Shown piece by piece: positions 18,126 through 27,039 of a stretch of DNA of 64,000 bases. Where the stretch lies: positions 124,001-188,000 of the forward strand of contig CP121691.1 of the NCBI GenBank assembly GCA_038396585.1, read 5' to 3'. Source of the DNA: Vallitaleaceae bacterium 9-2. Its GTDB lineage: Bacteria > Bacillota > Clostridia > Lachnospirales > Vallitaleaceae. Position numbers and translations under genes: made by a program. Under the pieces are notes generated by a model, which did not search any database, had not been told where the DNA came from, and worked only from the letters and a program-made list of their open reading frames with translations. Position 1 is the first letter of the stretch. Each line of letters starts with the position of its first letter.

Positions 18126-18696
18126 CACGGGTATCCTCCTCGTTAAGTTCAGATGACCACTCAATATCTTCATGAATGAATTTTGCATGGTATTTACGTG
18201 AGCATTCTTTTTCAAAGAAATTCAGCATTTCATTATATTGATAGCTGTTTTTTAATCCATGAAGCCAAAGTCCTTTGGCACTATGGAAGATAATGACATC
18301 ATAGGAAGCACTTTCTTTTAATTTGGTAAAACTTGCCGATGTGTTGATAAGGTCAAGCTGAAGCTCCTGAGCTGTGGAAAAGTGCTTTAAAATAGTTTGA
18401 ATCTCTTCCTTTTCATATTGTAGACCATCAAGCTGGCGGTCATCTTTGACATGACAGTTATAATACACAGTAAAAATACGGTATTTTTTTAAGGCTACAA
18501 GGTATAAAATCGTTGATAACGTACAGCCAATAGTTGCTTCGGCAATGGCGACATCCGGGGCTCCCAGTAAGAGATAAACAATGGAGCAGATAAGGGAGAA
18601 AACCGATAAATAGATAACCGCATTACGAAGAACTCTCGATTGAATGGCAATAATGGCAAAGACAATAAGCGAGATGTAAAAAAGATCAAGAATCAT
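18115..18696 (-). CDS. DUF4040 antiporter subunit (MbhD-like) with extra C-terminal domain
   Basis: A 193-residue protein. Residues 1-70 are three membrane helices of the DUF4040/MbhD type, including APDVAIAEATIGCTLSTIL, corresponding to part of the C-terminal region of MrpA. Residues about 75-193 form a predicted soluble domain (DLINTSASFTKLKESASYD, IIFHSAKGLWLHGLKNS) that ordinary MbhD-like subunits of about 90 residues lack; I do not recognise it. ATGA overlap with mnhG couples translation. With the next gene it replaces the C-terminal part of MrpA. Confidence 0.8.
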   Translation of the reverse strand: MILDLFYISLIVFAIIAIQSRVLRNAVIYLSVFSLICSIVYLLLGAPDVAIAEATIGCTLSTILYLVALKKYRIFTVYYNCHVKDDRQLDGLQYEKEEIQTILKHFSTAQELQLDLINTSASFTKLKESASYDVIIFHSAKGLWLHGLKNSYQYNEMLNFFEKECSRKYHAKFIHEDIEWSSELNEEDTRDAT

Positions 18697-19001
18697 TTTT
18701 TGCTCCTCCTTTCCGGATGGTAGTTGCTCATATAAGCACCGCGACCAAGAATATGGTTGGAAAGAGGATTTAAGAGCAACATTAAAAACAAGATAAAGCC
18801 GATTTTTAATGAAGCTATGGACCAGCCTGAAAAGATAATAAGTCCAATAAGAATGGTGATTAATCCGGCAGAATCAATAAGGGATGAACTAGAGAGACGG
18901 ACATAAAAGTGCTCGTATCGCTGCAACCCATAAATTCCGAAAAGTTGAAAAATCAGTCCAATTGCAATGAGTACCGATCCAATAAGTTGATGGGTTTCCA
19001 T
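18693..19001 (-). CDS. mnhG: Mrp/Mnh antiporter subunit G
   Basis: A 102-residue MnhG/PhaG family protein with three membrane helices. Landmarks are IGSVLIAIGLIFQLFGIYGLQRY, FYVRLSSSSLIDSAGLITIL and the conserved LNPLSNHILGRGAYMSN near the end. The ATG overlaps the mnhF stop by one base. It is a small accessory membrane subunit of the cation antiporter. Confidence 0.92.
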   Translation of the reverse strand: METHQLIGSVLIAIGLIFQLFGIYGLQRYEHFYVRLSSSSLIDSAGLITILIGLIIFSGWSIASLKIGFILFLMLLLNPLSNHILGRGAYMSNYHPERRSKK

Positions 19002-19255
19002 TAGATTTTCCCCTTTCGTTGAATAAAGCGTGCCATAAATACAATACCAATAAAACCAAGTAAGGCATATACAATGGCGATGTCGAGTAGATAATCCAAG
19101 TTTTCCATTAAAGCATAGATAATCATCACGATAATCATAGTGACAGAAAATAAATTAAAAGCCAGCAATCGATCCCAAACAGAGGGTCCTTTAATTAATA
19201 GGAAAAGATAATATAGGGTCATTAGTGAAAAAATAACAAAAAAGATACTAAGCAT
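19001..19255 (-). CDS. mnhF: Mrp/Mnh antiporter subunit F
   Basis: About 84 residues with three membrane helices; MrpF/PhaF family. The signature is LIKGPSVWDRLLAFNLFS (GP...DRxxAxxxxS), followed by DYLLDIAIVYALLGFIG. A GGGGGAT ribosome site precedes ATG 19255; the frame extends to 19285 but that would lie well inside mnhE. Overlap with mnhE is 8 nt. Confidence 0.92.
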   Translation of the reverse strand: MLSIFFVIFSLMTLYYLFLLIKGPSVWDRLLAFNLFSVTMIIVMIIYALMENLDYLLDIAIVYALLGFIGIVFMARFIQRKGKI

Positions 19256-19745
19256 GACGATCCCCCTTTTTAATGAGGTCTTCAAAATCTTTAAAAATAT
19301 GTTGTTTGATGCCTTTTTGGCGAATCGTTGTTGGATATAACCATAAAATCGTATAGGTATTGTCGGCCATATGGACAGTGACAGTTCCTGGTGTTAGGGT
19401 AATGGCATTAGCAATTAGGGACTGAAGCCATAAGCGATTTATTGTTGTATCCGCAGAGACAAACTGAGGATTGATTTCTCCTTTTATAAGATGTATGATG
19501 GTTTTATATGCAGAGACATAGATATTTTTAAATAGAAGAATTAAAAAGAGAAAAAGACGGATAGGTGATATGCTATAATCATATTGATCGTTTTGGTGGG
19601 GTTGAATAATATTTAAAATATAGAGTGTTGTTAAAGACACTAAAACGCCAACCAAAAGCGTAGGCACTCGAAAATTGCCATTAAGGATTGACCAAATAAA
19701 GGTCAGTAAAAAAATTAATATACCATGTTTTCTTAGTGTATTCAT
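19248..19745 (-). CDS. mnhE: Mrp/Mnh antiporter subunit E
   Basis: A 165-residue MrpE/PhaE family protein and the promoter-proximal gene of the cluster. N-terminal membrane helices (HGILIFLLTFIWSILNG) are followed by a cytoplasmic domain with ANAITLTPGTVTVHM, the family signature, and a DFEDLIKKG tail. TTGGAGG precedes the start. Starting the operon with E-F-G, followed by MrpA-tail pieces, then B-C-D, matches the Mbh-type order and not the classical A-B-C-D-E-F-G order. Confidence 0.92.
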   Translation of the reverse strand: MNTLRKHGILIFLLTFIWSILNGNFRVPTLLVGVLVSLTTLYILNIIQPHQNDQYDYSISPIRLFLFLILLFKNIYVSAYKTIIHLIKGEINPQFVSADTTINRLWLQSLIANAITLTPGTVTVHMADNTYTILWLYPTTIRQKGIKQHIFKDFEDLIKKGDRHA

Positions 19746-19876
19746 AATACCTCCAACTAGGTAAATCAGAAAAAAATTACTGCAACTTTTTTTGTAGGGT
19801 CATTGTAACACAACTTAACATCATTTTGCCACATAAATATGGTAATATTTATAAAAAATTGAATGAAGGTGATTAA

Positions 19877-20551
19877 ATGTTAGCAAATCGAATTCTCATC
19901 GCTGAAGATGAAGAAAAACTGCGTAAGATTATTAAAAAGTATTTGACCAATGAAGGCTATGACGTCTATGAGGCAACGAATGGACAAGAAGCTGTAGATA
20001 TGTATCTAGAATATGACGTTGATTTGATTATTCTTGATGTCATGATGCCGGTTATGGACGGATGGATGGCATTAAAACTAATTCGAAAAGACAGTAAGGT
20101 TCCCGTAATGATGTTAACGGCTCGAACAAGTGAGGAAGATACAGTCTTTGGATTTGAGCTTGGAGCCGATGATTATATTGCAAAGCCGTTTCGTGCCAGA
20201 GAACTTGTTGCCAGAGTAAAAGCCTTGCTTCATCGAAGCGGGAAAATGGCGGCAACGGATAAGGTGCAGTTGGGGGATTTATCAATTGACCTTTTGGGGA
20301 TGCACGTCGAAGTGAACCAACGACCCATTGAACTGAGCCCGAAAGAATATGAGTTGCTGATTTATTTTTTAAATAATCGCAATCAAGCCTTATCAAGAGA
20401 ACAAATCCTCAATCGTATATGGGGTTATGACTTTGTGGGAGACGATCGTACCGTTGATACTGTTATTAAGCGCCTGCGTAAAAAATTAGAACATGAAGGA
20501 GAGCGTATTATTACAGTTCGAGGTGTTGGATACCGTTTTGAGGAGGAATAG
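19877..20551 (+). CDS. OmpR-family response regulator
   Basis: A 224-residue response regulator: receiver domain (acidic pocket at EDEE near 10-13, phosphoacceptor Asp54 in LIILDVMMP, Lys in YIAKPF) and a C-terminal winged helix (SPKEYELLIYFLNN, DRTVDTVIKRLRKKL, RGVGYRF). GAAGGTGA precedes the ATG. It is immediately followed by its sensor kinase with no gap. Transcribed divergently from the Mrp-type cluster across 131 bp, which makes that cluster a plausible target; this is inference. Confidence 0.95.
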   Translation: MLANRILIAEDEEKLRKIIKKYLTNEGYDVYEATNGQEAVDMYLEYDVDLIILDVMMPVMDGWMALKLIRKDSKVPVMMLTARTSEEDTVFGFELGADDYIAKPFRARELVARVKALLHRSGKMAATDKVQLGDLSIDLLGMHVEVNQRPIELSPKEYELLIYFLNNRNQALSREQILNRIWGYDFVGDDRTVDTVIKRLRKKLEHEGERIITVRGVGYRFEEE

Positions 20552-21961
20552 ATGAAGTCGATACTTGTGCGTATTTTAAGTTCTTTTATGATACTAATCG
20601 TGATTATTGCGTTGATTTTTAGCATCGGTATCAATAACTTTATTCAACGCTATTATTATGGAAACAAAATTATGGATATGAAGGAAGTCGCCAAGACGAT
20701 AGATGCTATCTATAACACAAGCCACAGTGAAGATGAAGCCTTAAATCGTATTGAATACTTGGGGTATTTATTTGAAGGGAAAATTCAAATCTTTGACGCA
20801 AGTACGAATAAAATTGTTTATGAAAACAAGCGACTTCAATACACGGAAGGGGTTATTATCCAAGAGATTGTATATAAAGATCAAGTTGGATTGATATATG
20901 AAACCTCCTTTCCGGTAGAAGGCGCAAGATGGCTGATTTTTATTGATAAACTCGAGAGTGAAAAATATGCAGCACTACAAATCCCCATTGTGGCAATTGA
21001 AGAGACGATTAGTACCATTCAGGCATTTTCAAATATTTTGCTGGCCATTGCAACGGCTGTAGCCCTTTTCTTATCGATTATTTTGTCAATGAATATTACG
21101 CGACCCATTAAAGAGTTGCACCAAGTCGCTAGAAATATTGGAAATCTTAAGTTTAATCATTACTATCAAGGAAGTCGCCAAGACGAATTAGGTGAACTGG
21201 GACAGGAACTTAATAGCATCAGCAATAAGCTTGAGAGTACAATTAATGATTTATATATAGAAATACAAAAAGAAAAAAATATTGACCTGATGCGGCGGCG
21301 TTTTGTGGCACAAGTATCCCATGAACTGCAGACGCCTATTTCTATTATCTCAAGTTATACCGAAGCGCTCACCGATAATATTGTTGACGAAGAGGAGATT
21401 AGCGAGTATTATCAAGTGATTGAAGAAGAAGCAGATAAAATGAGCCATATTATTAAAGATTTGTTGGAACTTTCCCAGCTTGAGGCAAATACATTATCCT
21501 TTGAATTTAAGGCGATTGAATTACGAGTATTCTTGTCCAACTTATTGGAACGTTATCGTCGTGTTATTGAAGCTAAAGAACTTCGCCTTTTGTTTTCAGA
21601 TCAGTGTGAGCGTGATATTGTAATTCACGGGGATAGACTGCGTTTAGAACAAGCGATAACCAATATTTTAAATAACGCAATGAAAAATTCTGATGACTTC
21701 ATAGCAGTTGATGTGTATAATAAACAAGAAGCCACGGTTATCTCTATTATGAATTCGGGAGAGCCTATCGATGAAAATGACTTGAAGCATTTATTTGAAA
21801 GTTTTTACAAAGGAAAAAACAGAGGGAAAAAAGAGGGGACAGGATTGGGATTAGCCATTGCATCGCAAATATTTGATAAACATCAAATGCAATACAGTGT
21901 TGAAAATTTGGAGCATGGTGTCCGCTTTACGATAACTATAGAAGATTTAAAGAGAGGATGA
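20552..21961 (+). CDS. Two-component sensor histidine kinase (HAMP type)
   Basis: A 469-residue membrane kinase. Membrane helices at about 8-30 and 160-182 enclose an extracytoplasmic sensor of about 130 residues. A HAMP domain follows (MNITRPIKELHQVAR), then HisKA with FVAQVSHELQTP (His257), and HATPase_c with the N box (ITNILNNAMKNS) and G box (GTGLGLAIASQIFDKH). It starts directly after the response regulator stop. The ligand is unknown; proximity to the cation antiporter cluster suggests an ionic or envelope signal, which is speculative. Confidence 0.95.
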   Translation: MKSILVRILSSFMILIVIIALIFSIGINNFIQRYYYGNKIMDMKEVAKTIDAIYNTSHSEDEALNRIEYLGYLFEGKIQIFDASTNKIVYENKRLQYTEGVIIQEIVYKDQVGLIYETSFPVEGARWLIFIDKLESEKYAALQIPIVAIEETISTIQAFSNILLAIATAVALFLSIILSMNITRPIKELHQVARNIGNLKFNHYYQGSRQDELGELGQELNSISNKLESTINDLYIEIQKEKNIDLMRRRFVAQVSHELQTPISIISSYTEALTDNIVDEEEISEYYQVIEEEADKMSHIIKDLLELSQLEANTLSFEFKAIELRVFLSNLLERYRRVIEAKELRLLFSDQCERDIVIHGDRLRLEQAITNILNNAMKNSDDFIAVDVYNKQEATVISIMNSGEPIDENDLKHLFESFYKGKNRGKKEGTGLGLAIASQIFDKHQMQYSVENLEHGVRFTITIEDLKRG

Positions 21962-22512
21962 GAAGAATGTTGAAAGGAAATGAACGCCGAGAATGTATTC
22001 GAAAAGACTTAATGAAGTCGTTAAAAGCCATGAAAGGCGCAGAACTTGCGGAAAAATATGGTGTAAGTCGTCAAGTGATTGTTCAAGATATTGCGCTTTT
22101 AAGAGCTGTCGGTGAGCAAATCGTCTCAACTGCAGATGGATATATTTATTTTTCGTTTCATATGAATATGCCAAAACGCGTTTTTGCAGTAAAACATGAT
22201 CATAGCGAAATTGAAAAAGAATTGACAACCATACTTGACCTAGGGGGAAGTCTGCTCAATGTCTTTATTCATCATCCGATTTATGGCGATTTGGTGGCCG
22301 ATATGAATATTGACAACAAAGCGCAAATGGAAAAGTACATTATACAATGCCAAGCAGAAGATTTTAAACCGTTGATGTTTTTAACAGACAATGTACATTA
22401 TCATACGATTGAAGCTAATAGTGAAAAAGAGCTTGACCTTATAGAGGCAGCGCTCAGTGATTTAGGGTACTTATATGAAGACGAAGGAGATTATAATGGA
22501 ACAACGAATTGA
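21958..22512 (+). CDS. niaR: NiaR-type transcription repressor (HTH + 3H domain)
   Basis: A 184-residue regulator. An N-terminal HTH (GAELAEKYGVSRQVIVQDIALLRA) is followed by a 3H domain with its conserved histidines: AVKHDH, FIHHPIYGDL and NVHYHTI. NiaR (YrxA) in Firmicutes represses NAD biosynthesis or niacin uptake genes when bound to nicotinate. Here the neighbours are a two-component system and hydE, with no NAD gene adjacent, so its targets lie elsewhere. The ATG overlaps the kinase stop as ATGA; an alternative ATG lies at 21967. Confidence 0.88.
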   Translation: MRRMLKGNERRECIRKDLMKSLKAMKGAELAEKYGVSRQVIVQDIALLRAVGEQIVSTADGYIYFSFHMNMPKRVFAVKHDHSEIEKELTTILDLGGSLLNVFIHHPIYGDLVADMNIDNKAQMEKYIIQCQAEDFKPLMFLTDNVHYHTIEANSEKELDLIEAALSDLGYLYEDEGDYNGTTN

Positions 22513-23560
22513 CCGCCTTTTCCAAGAACATGATTTGTCAGACTTGGAGTTGGTAAAACTAATAGACGGCCTAGATGATGACACCATGGAATATCTTTTT
22601 AAAAAAGCAGATGCTTGTAGACAATCCGTCTATGGAAAAGACGTATATATGCGGGGGCTGATTGAATTTACGAACTATTGTAAAAACGACTGCATTTATT
22701 GCGGTATTCGCCGATCCAACAAACTTGCAGAGCGCTATCGCTTATCAATCGAAGAGATTTTAGAGTGTTGTGAAGTTGGATATACCTTGGGATATCGTAC
22801 GTTTGTGCTCCAAGGAGGAGAAGATAATCACTATTTAGATGAAGATATTGTTGAGATAGTTCGAAAAATCAAAGCAACGTATGCAGATGTTGCAATCACG
22901 CTGTCTATTGGAGAAAAGCCAAAAGCGTCCTATCAAAAATACTATGAAGCAGGTGCAGACCGCTATTTGCTTCGTCATGAAACAAGCTCAAGACAATTAT
23001 ATGAAGCGCTACATCCAAAGATGAGTTTTGATGAGCGAAGACAGTGCTTATATGATTTAAAAGATATCGGATTTCAGATTGGGGCTGGATTTATGGTTGG
23101 ATTGCCGGGGCAGACGACCCAAGATTTGGTCAAAGATTTACGTTTTTTAAAAGAGCTACAACCTCAAATGGTTGGCATTGGTCCTTTTATTGCCCATAAG
23201 GATACGCCTCTTGCTCAGGAAGAAGGCGGAGATTTACGAATGACAACGATCTTATTAGCTATCATTCGTTTGATGTTGCCAACGGTTTTGTTGCCGGCGA
23301 CAACAGCATTAGGAAGTATCAGTCCTTTGGGGCGTGAAAAAGGATTAAAGGCAGGAGCCAATGTGGTGATGCCCAATCTTTCCCCGACAACAGTACGAGA
23401 TAAGTACTTGTTGTATGATGGAAAGATTTGTACAGGAGATGAAGCGGCTCACTGCCGTGGATGTATTGAACGACGTATTAATAATGCGGGATTTCAAGTA
23501 GATATGTCCCGTGGGGATCACATTGATTTTATCACTGAAGCCTCCAAGGACATATCATAA
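22496..23560 (+). CDS. hydE: [FeFe]-hydrogenase H-cluster radical SAM maturase HydE
   Basis: A 354-residue radical SAM enzyme. The cluster motif CKNDCIYC (Cys62, Cys66, Cys69) binds the [4Fe-4S]-SAM site, and VLQGGED is the GGE-type SAM motif. The C-terminal CTGDEAAHCRGC gives the C-x7-C-x2-C arrangement of HydE's auxiliary cluster, which distinguishes it from BioB and ThiH. HydE helps build the dithiomethylamine-bridged diiron site of [FeFe]-hydrogenases. AAGGAG supports ATG 22496 over 22475. HydF, HydG and hydrogenase genes are not in this window. Confidence 0.93.
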   Translation: MEQRIDRLFQEHDLSDLELVKLIDGLDDDTMEYLFKKADACRQSVYGKDVYMRGLIEFTNYCKNDCIYCGIRRSNKLAERYRLSIEEILECCEVGYTLGYRTFVLQGGEDNHYLDEDIVEIVRKIKATYADVAITLSIGEKPKASYQKYYEAGADRYLLRHETSSRQLYEALHPKMSFDERRQCLYDLKDIGFQIGAGFMVGLPGQTTQDLVKDLRFLKELQPQMVGIGPFIAHKDTPLAQEEGGDLRMTTILLAIIRLMLPTVLLPATTALGSISPLGREKGLKAGANVVMPNLSPTTVRDKYLLYDGKICTGDEAAHCRGCIERRINNAGFQVDMSRGDHIDFITEASKDIS

Positions 23561-23562
23561 AT

Positions 23563-25362
23563 CTAAAGTAACGATTCCATTTCATCTAACAGACTTTCAA
23601 AGACGGAAAGTGCATTTTTGATAGGAGTGGTTTTCGTCATATCAACACCGGCTTCTTTAAGTGTATCGATTGGATACTTAGAGGAGCCGCTTTTTAAAAA
23701 GTTTTTGTAATGATTGGCGGCATCTTGACCACCGTCAAGAATATTCTTAGATAAGGCAACAGCCGCTGAAAAACCGGTGGCATACTGATACACATAAAAT
23801 GCTGTGTAAAAATGTGGAATCCTTGACCATTCATAACCAATTAAATCATCAACAATGATGTCATCACCATAGTATGTCGCATTTAATGCTTTATACATCT
23901 GATATAAGCTATCTGAAGTGACTGGCTCTGCGTTTTCAAGCATTTCATGAGCTTTTTTTTCAAATTCAGCGAACATGACTTGGCGATATAGGGTCGTACG
24001 GAAGCTTTCCATATAATAATTTAACAAATAAAGTTTCTCTTTTTTTTCTTTGGCCTTCCCAAGCAAATGATGAATAAGTAAAGATTCATTTACAGTTGAT
24101 GCTACCTCTGCCAAAAAAATAGGATATGAATGATAGAGATAGGGTTGATGAGCGTTTGAGTAATAAGAATGTAAGGCATGCCCCATTTCGTGGGTTAAGG
24201 TAAAGGTGCTGTTTAATGTATCTTGATGGTTCAAAAGAATATAGGGATGACAATCGTATGTACCCCAAGAATATGCACCGCTACGCTTTCCTTTGTTTTC
24301 ATATACATCAATCCAACGTTCTTCAAATCCTTTGTTAACTAGAGCTAAGTAATCCTCTCCTAGAGGTTTTAGACTTTCAAGAACGATTTCTTTTGCTTCG
24401 TCGTATTCAATGGTTTGGTCCATATCATGTACAAGCGGTGTATATAAATCATACATATGGAGCGTCGGCAGCTGAAGCATTTTTTTACGTAGTCGAACAT
24501 AGCGGTGTAGCAAAGGCAAGTGTTCATGTACTGTTTGAATCAAATTATCATAGACAGCAACATCAATATTTTTGCTACTAAGAGAAGCTTCACATGAACT
24601 TGTATAGTTGCGAGCACGCATTTCAAAGACATCTTTTTTTAAGCTGGAAAGATAAATACTGGTTAGGGTATTGGTATGATCTTTCATCTTCTGATGCAGA
24701 CTGTCAAAAGCGTTTTTACGTAAAATAGGGTCATTGCTTTTAATATATCGTTGATAAGAACCTAAAGATAGAGGATGGCTTTCGCCTTTTCCATCCGCAA
24801 TATCAGGAAGCACTAAATCTGCATTCATAAACATAGAAAAAATTTCGCTGGGTGACCCGGTAAAATCACTGGCAAGTGCAAGTAATTCTTCATGTTCTTT
24901 TGGAAGAATATGCTGTTTTTGTCTAAAAAGATTGTCAAAAAAGTGATTATACATTGATAAAGGTTCATATGAATCCAGGTAGTTTTGGATAACCATTGTA
25001 TCTGCCGCCATTAGTTCCGGCTCAAAAAAAGCGAATGCCGAATTTAAAGTAACCTCTAGATTGTTAACCTTTTGAACGGCTTCTTGCGAGCGGGAGTTGC
25101 CTGTGTCTTCGTGAAGCTTCATATTTGAATAAACATAAATACGATGAAACATCATAAAAACCTTGGAGCGAAGCTCTAAAGCGTCATAAAGTGTTTGGGC
25201 ATTTTTTAGTAGCTGATTTTTATAAGCGGATACCTGCTGTATCTGGCTGTTAATGTCTTGATAGAGCTGGTTCCACACTTTATCTGATGGGACTAAGTGG
25301 GTTAAGTCCCATGTGTATTCGGGAAGAATTTCGTTTCGATTTGTGTATGTTTTACTTCGCAT
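23563..25362 (-). CDS. pepF: Oligoendopeptidase F
   Basis: A 599-residue M3B metallopeptidase, normal length for PepF. The zinc site HEMGHALHSYY is near residue 390, with the downstream Glu ligand in FLAEVASTVNE. The N-terminal RNEILPEYTWDLTHLVPSD and C-terminal FLKSGSSKYPIDTLKEAGVD are typical. It degrades cytoplasmic oligopeptides of about 7-17 residues. GAGGAGG precedes the ATG. Convergent with hydE (2-nt gap) and divergent from glgA. Confidence 0.95.
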   Translation of the reverse strand: MRSKTYTNRNEILPEYTWDLTHLVPSDKVWNQLYQDINSQIQQVSAYKNQLLKNAQTLYDALELRSKVFMMFHRIYVYSNMKLHEDTGNSRSQEAVQKVNNLEVTLNSAFAFFEPELMAADTMVIQNYLDSYEPLSMYNHFFDNLFRQKQHILPKEHEELLALASDFTGSPSEIFSMFMNADLVLPDIADGKGESHPLSLGSYQRYIKSNDPILRKNAFDSLHQKMKDHTNTLTSIYLSSLKKDVFEMRARNYTSSCEASLSSKNIDVAVYDNLIQTVHEHLPLLHRYVRLRKKMLQLPTLHMYDLYTPLVHDMDQTIEYDEAKEIVLESLKPLGEDYLALVNKGFEERWIDVYENKGKRSGAYSWGTYDCHPYILLNHQDTLNSTFTLTHEMGHALHSYYSNAHQPYLYHSYPIFLAEVASTVNESLLIHHLLGKAKEKKEKLYLLNYYMESFRTTLYRQVMFAEFEKKAHEMLENAEPVTSDSLYQMYKALNATYYGDDIIVDDLIGYEWSRIPHFYTAFYVYQYATGFSAAVALSKNILDGGQDAANHYKNFLKSGSSKYPIDTLKEAGVDMTKTTPIKNALSVFESLLDEMESLL

Positions 25363-25441
25363 AGTAACCTCCTCATTTTCAATAAAAGATACACTTAGTA
25401 TATCATATCCTAGATATTTTGGTGAAAAGGATAATATATAT

Positions 25442-25471
25442 ATGACAGAGTGATTTACAATATGTTATAAT
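25442..25471 (+). promoter_or_regulatory. glgA promoter
   Basis: ATGACA (25442-25447), 18-nt spacer and an extended -10, TGTTATAAT (TATAAT at 25466-25471), about 44 nt before the glgA start codon. Confidence 0.6.
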
Positions 25472-25514
25472 AAGTATGATAGTGACCACAAAATGATTTT
25501 TGAGAGGTAAAAAC

Positions 25515-26936
25515 ATGAAAATTCTATTTGTATCGTCAGAGACTGTACCATATGCTGCCTCAGGTGGATTGGCAGACGTGGCTGAAGCATTGCCAATAGC
25601 TTTAAAAGAAGAAGGCGTTGACATTATTCGTGTTATGCCAAAATATAGAGCCGTAGAGGATAACTATGCATTAAAGCGAGAATTTAGTTTCATTGTAGAA
25701 GCAGGTGGGCAGGCAAAAGTTGCGGATGTATATGCGCTTAATTACGATGGAGTTTTAACATATTTTATTGGAAACACAGATTATTTTGAACGCGATGGAC
25801 TCTATGGATATACAGATGATGATGAGCGGTTTGGATTTTTTTGCAAGGCAACATTAGAGATGCTAATGTTTCTAGACTTGAAACCGGACGTAATTCATTT
25901 GAATGACTGGCAGTCGGCTTTGATTGCCCTATTTATGAAAAAAGAATATTACCATTTGGATTTTTATCACAATATTCGTTTAATGTTTACTATACATAAC
26001 CTTCAGTATCAAGGTGTATTTGATAAGAGTGTGTTGGATGACTTGAACTTGCCGACAAAATACTTTAACATGGATGCAATTGAGTACCATGGGAAGGTAT
26101 GTTATATGAAGGCTGGAATTGTGTATGCAGACTTGGTAACGACGGTCAGTAAAACCTATGCACGTGAAATTCAGACACCATGGTATGGATATGGACTTGA
26201 CGGTTTACTTCGAAAATATACCGATAAAATATATGGAATCGTTAATGGAATCTATTATGACAAATATGACCCGGCTGTAGATGAAGCGCTTGAATATAAT
26301 TTTAATGTTGAGAATTTTATTCAGATGAAACCAAAGCAAAAGGCAAGCTTTCAGAGGGAGCTGGGACTTCCGGAACGTGACGTTCCTTTATTAGGAGTGG
26401 TAACGCGTTTAGCAGAACAAAAAGGTGTTGACCTTATTATCCAAGCGATGGAACGCTTACTTAATCAAGATGTACAGTTTGTCATTCTTGGTTCGGGAGA
26501 TTATTTCTATGAAAGTCGATTGAAAAAATTAGAAAGCGAGCACCCAGATAAAGTGAGCGCTAATATTTTATTTAATCAAGGCTTGGCACGACGTATATAT
26601 GGCTCTGTAGATATCTTCTTAATGCCATCACTGTTTGAACCATGCGGACTATCACAACTATATAGTCTAAGATATGGAACAGTTCCAGTGGTAAGGCGTA
26701 CTGGAGGATTGGGAGATACGATTATCGATTATAATGAAAATCGAGAGCAAAGTACAGGGTTTTTATTTAAAAATTATAATAGTGATGAGTTTGTTCAAGC
26801 GATACAAGAAGCAATGACATTGTACGAGAATAAAGATGCATGGAATGCACTGGTTGAACGTGGAATGCGTACAAGATTCTCATGGAATAAAGCAGCAAAA
26901 GAGTATATTGAACAATATGAACGTATCATGGAATAA
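25515..26936 (+). CDS. glgA: Glycogen synthase (ADP-glucose type)
   Basis: A 473-residue GT5 glycosyltransferase that extends alpha-1,4-glucan from ADP-glucose. The N-terminal substrate loop reads ASGGLADV (residues 15-22), where Escherichia GlgA has KTGGL; this variant is common in Clostridia. The domain with LNDWQSALIALFMKK is followed by the C-terminal Rossmann domain with VTRLAEQKGVDL, PSLFEPCGLSQLYSLRYG and RRTGGLGDTI. GAGAGGT precedes ATG 25515. No glgB, glgC or glgP is adjacent, so it is a single-gene unit ending at a terminator. Confidence 0.95.
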   Translation: MKILFVSSETVPYAASGGLADVAEALPIALKEEGVDIIRVMPKYRAVEDNYALKREFSFIVEAGGQAKVADVYALNYDGVLTYFIGNTDYFERDGLYGYTDDDERFGFFCKATLEMLMFLDLKPDVIHLNDWQSALIALFMKKEYYHLDFYHNIRLMFTIHNLQYQGVFDKSVLDDLNLPTKYFNMDAIEYHGKVCYMKAGIVYADLVTTVSKTYAREIQTPWYGYGLDGLLRKYTDKIYGIVNGIYYDKYDPAVDEALEYNFNVENFIQMKPKQKASFQRELGLPERDVPLLGVVTRLAEQKGVDLIIQAMERLLNQDVQFVILGSGDYFYESRLKKLESEHPDKVSANILFNQGLARRIYGSVDIFLMPSLFEPCGLSQLYSLRYGTVPVVRRTGGLGDTIIDYNENREQSTGFLFKNYNSDEFVQAIQEAMTLYENKDAWNALVERGMRTRFSWNKAAKEYIEQYERIME

Positions 26937-26973
26937 AAAGTGATGCAATGTATAAGCTCCATCAAATGAAGTG

Positions 26974-27013
26974 GTGATTCATCAGAGAGTTTGAGAATCA
27001 CTGCTTTTTTTAT
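26974..27013 (+). terminator. glgA terminator
   Basis: GTGATTC (26974-26980) pairs with GAATCAC (26995-27001), followed after TG by CTTTTTTT. It lies about 40 nt after the glgA stop. Confidence 0.75.
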
Positions 27014-27039
27014 ACTAGAGAGACTAAAGTTGGTGAATA

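Noticed and set aside
20052-20396. Minus-strand frame of 114 codons inside the response regulator gene
   Set aside because: Antisense shadow of a clear OmpR-family gene; no ribosome site or family match.
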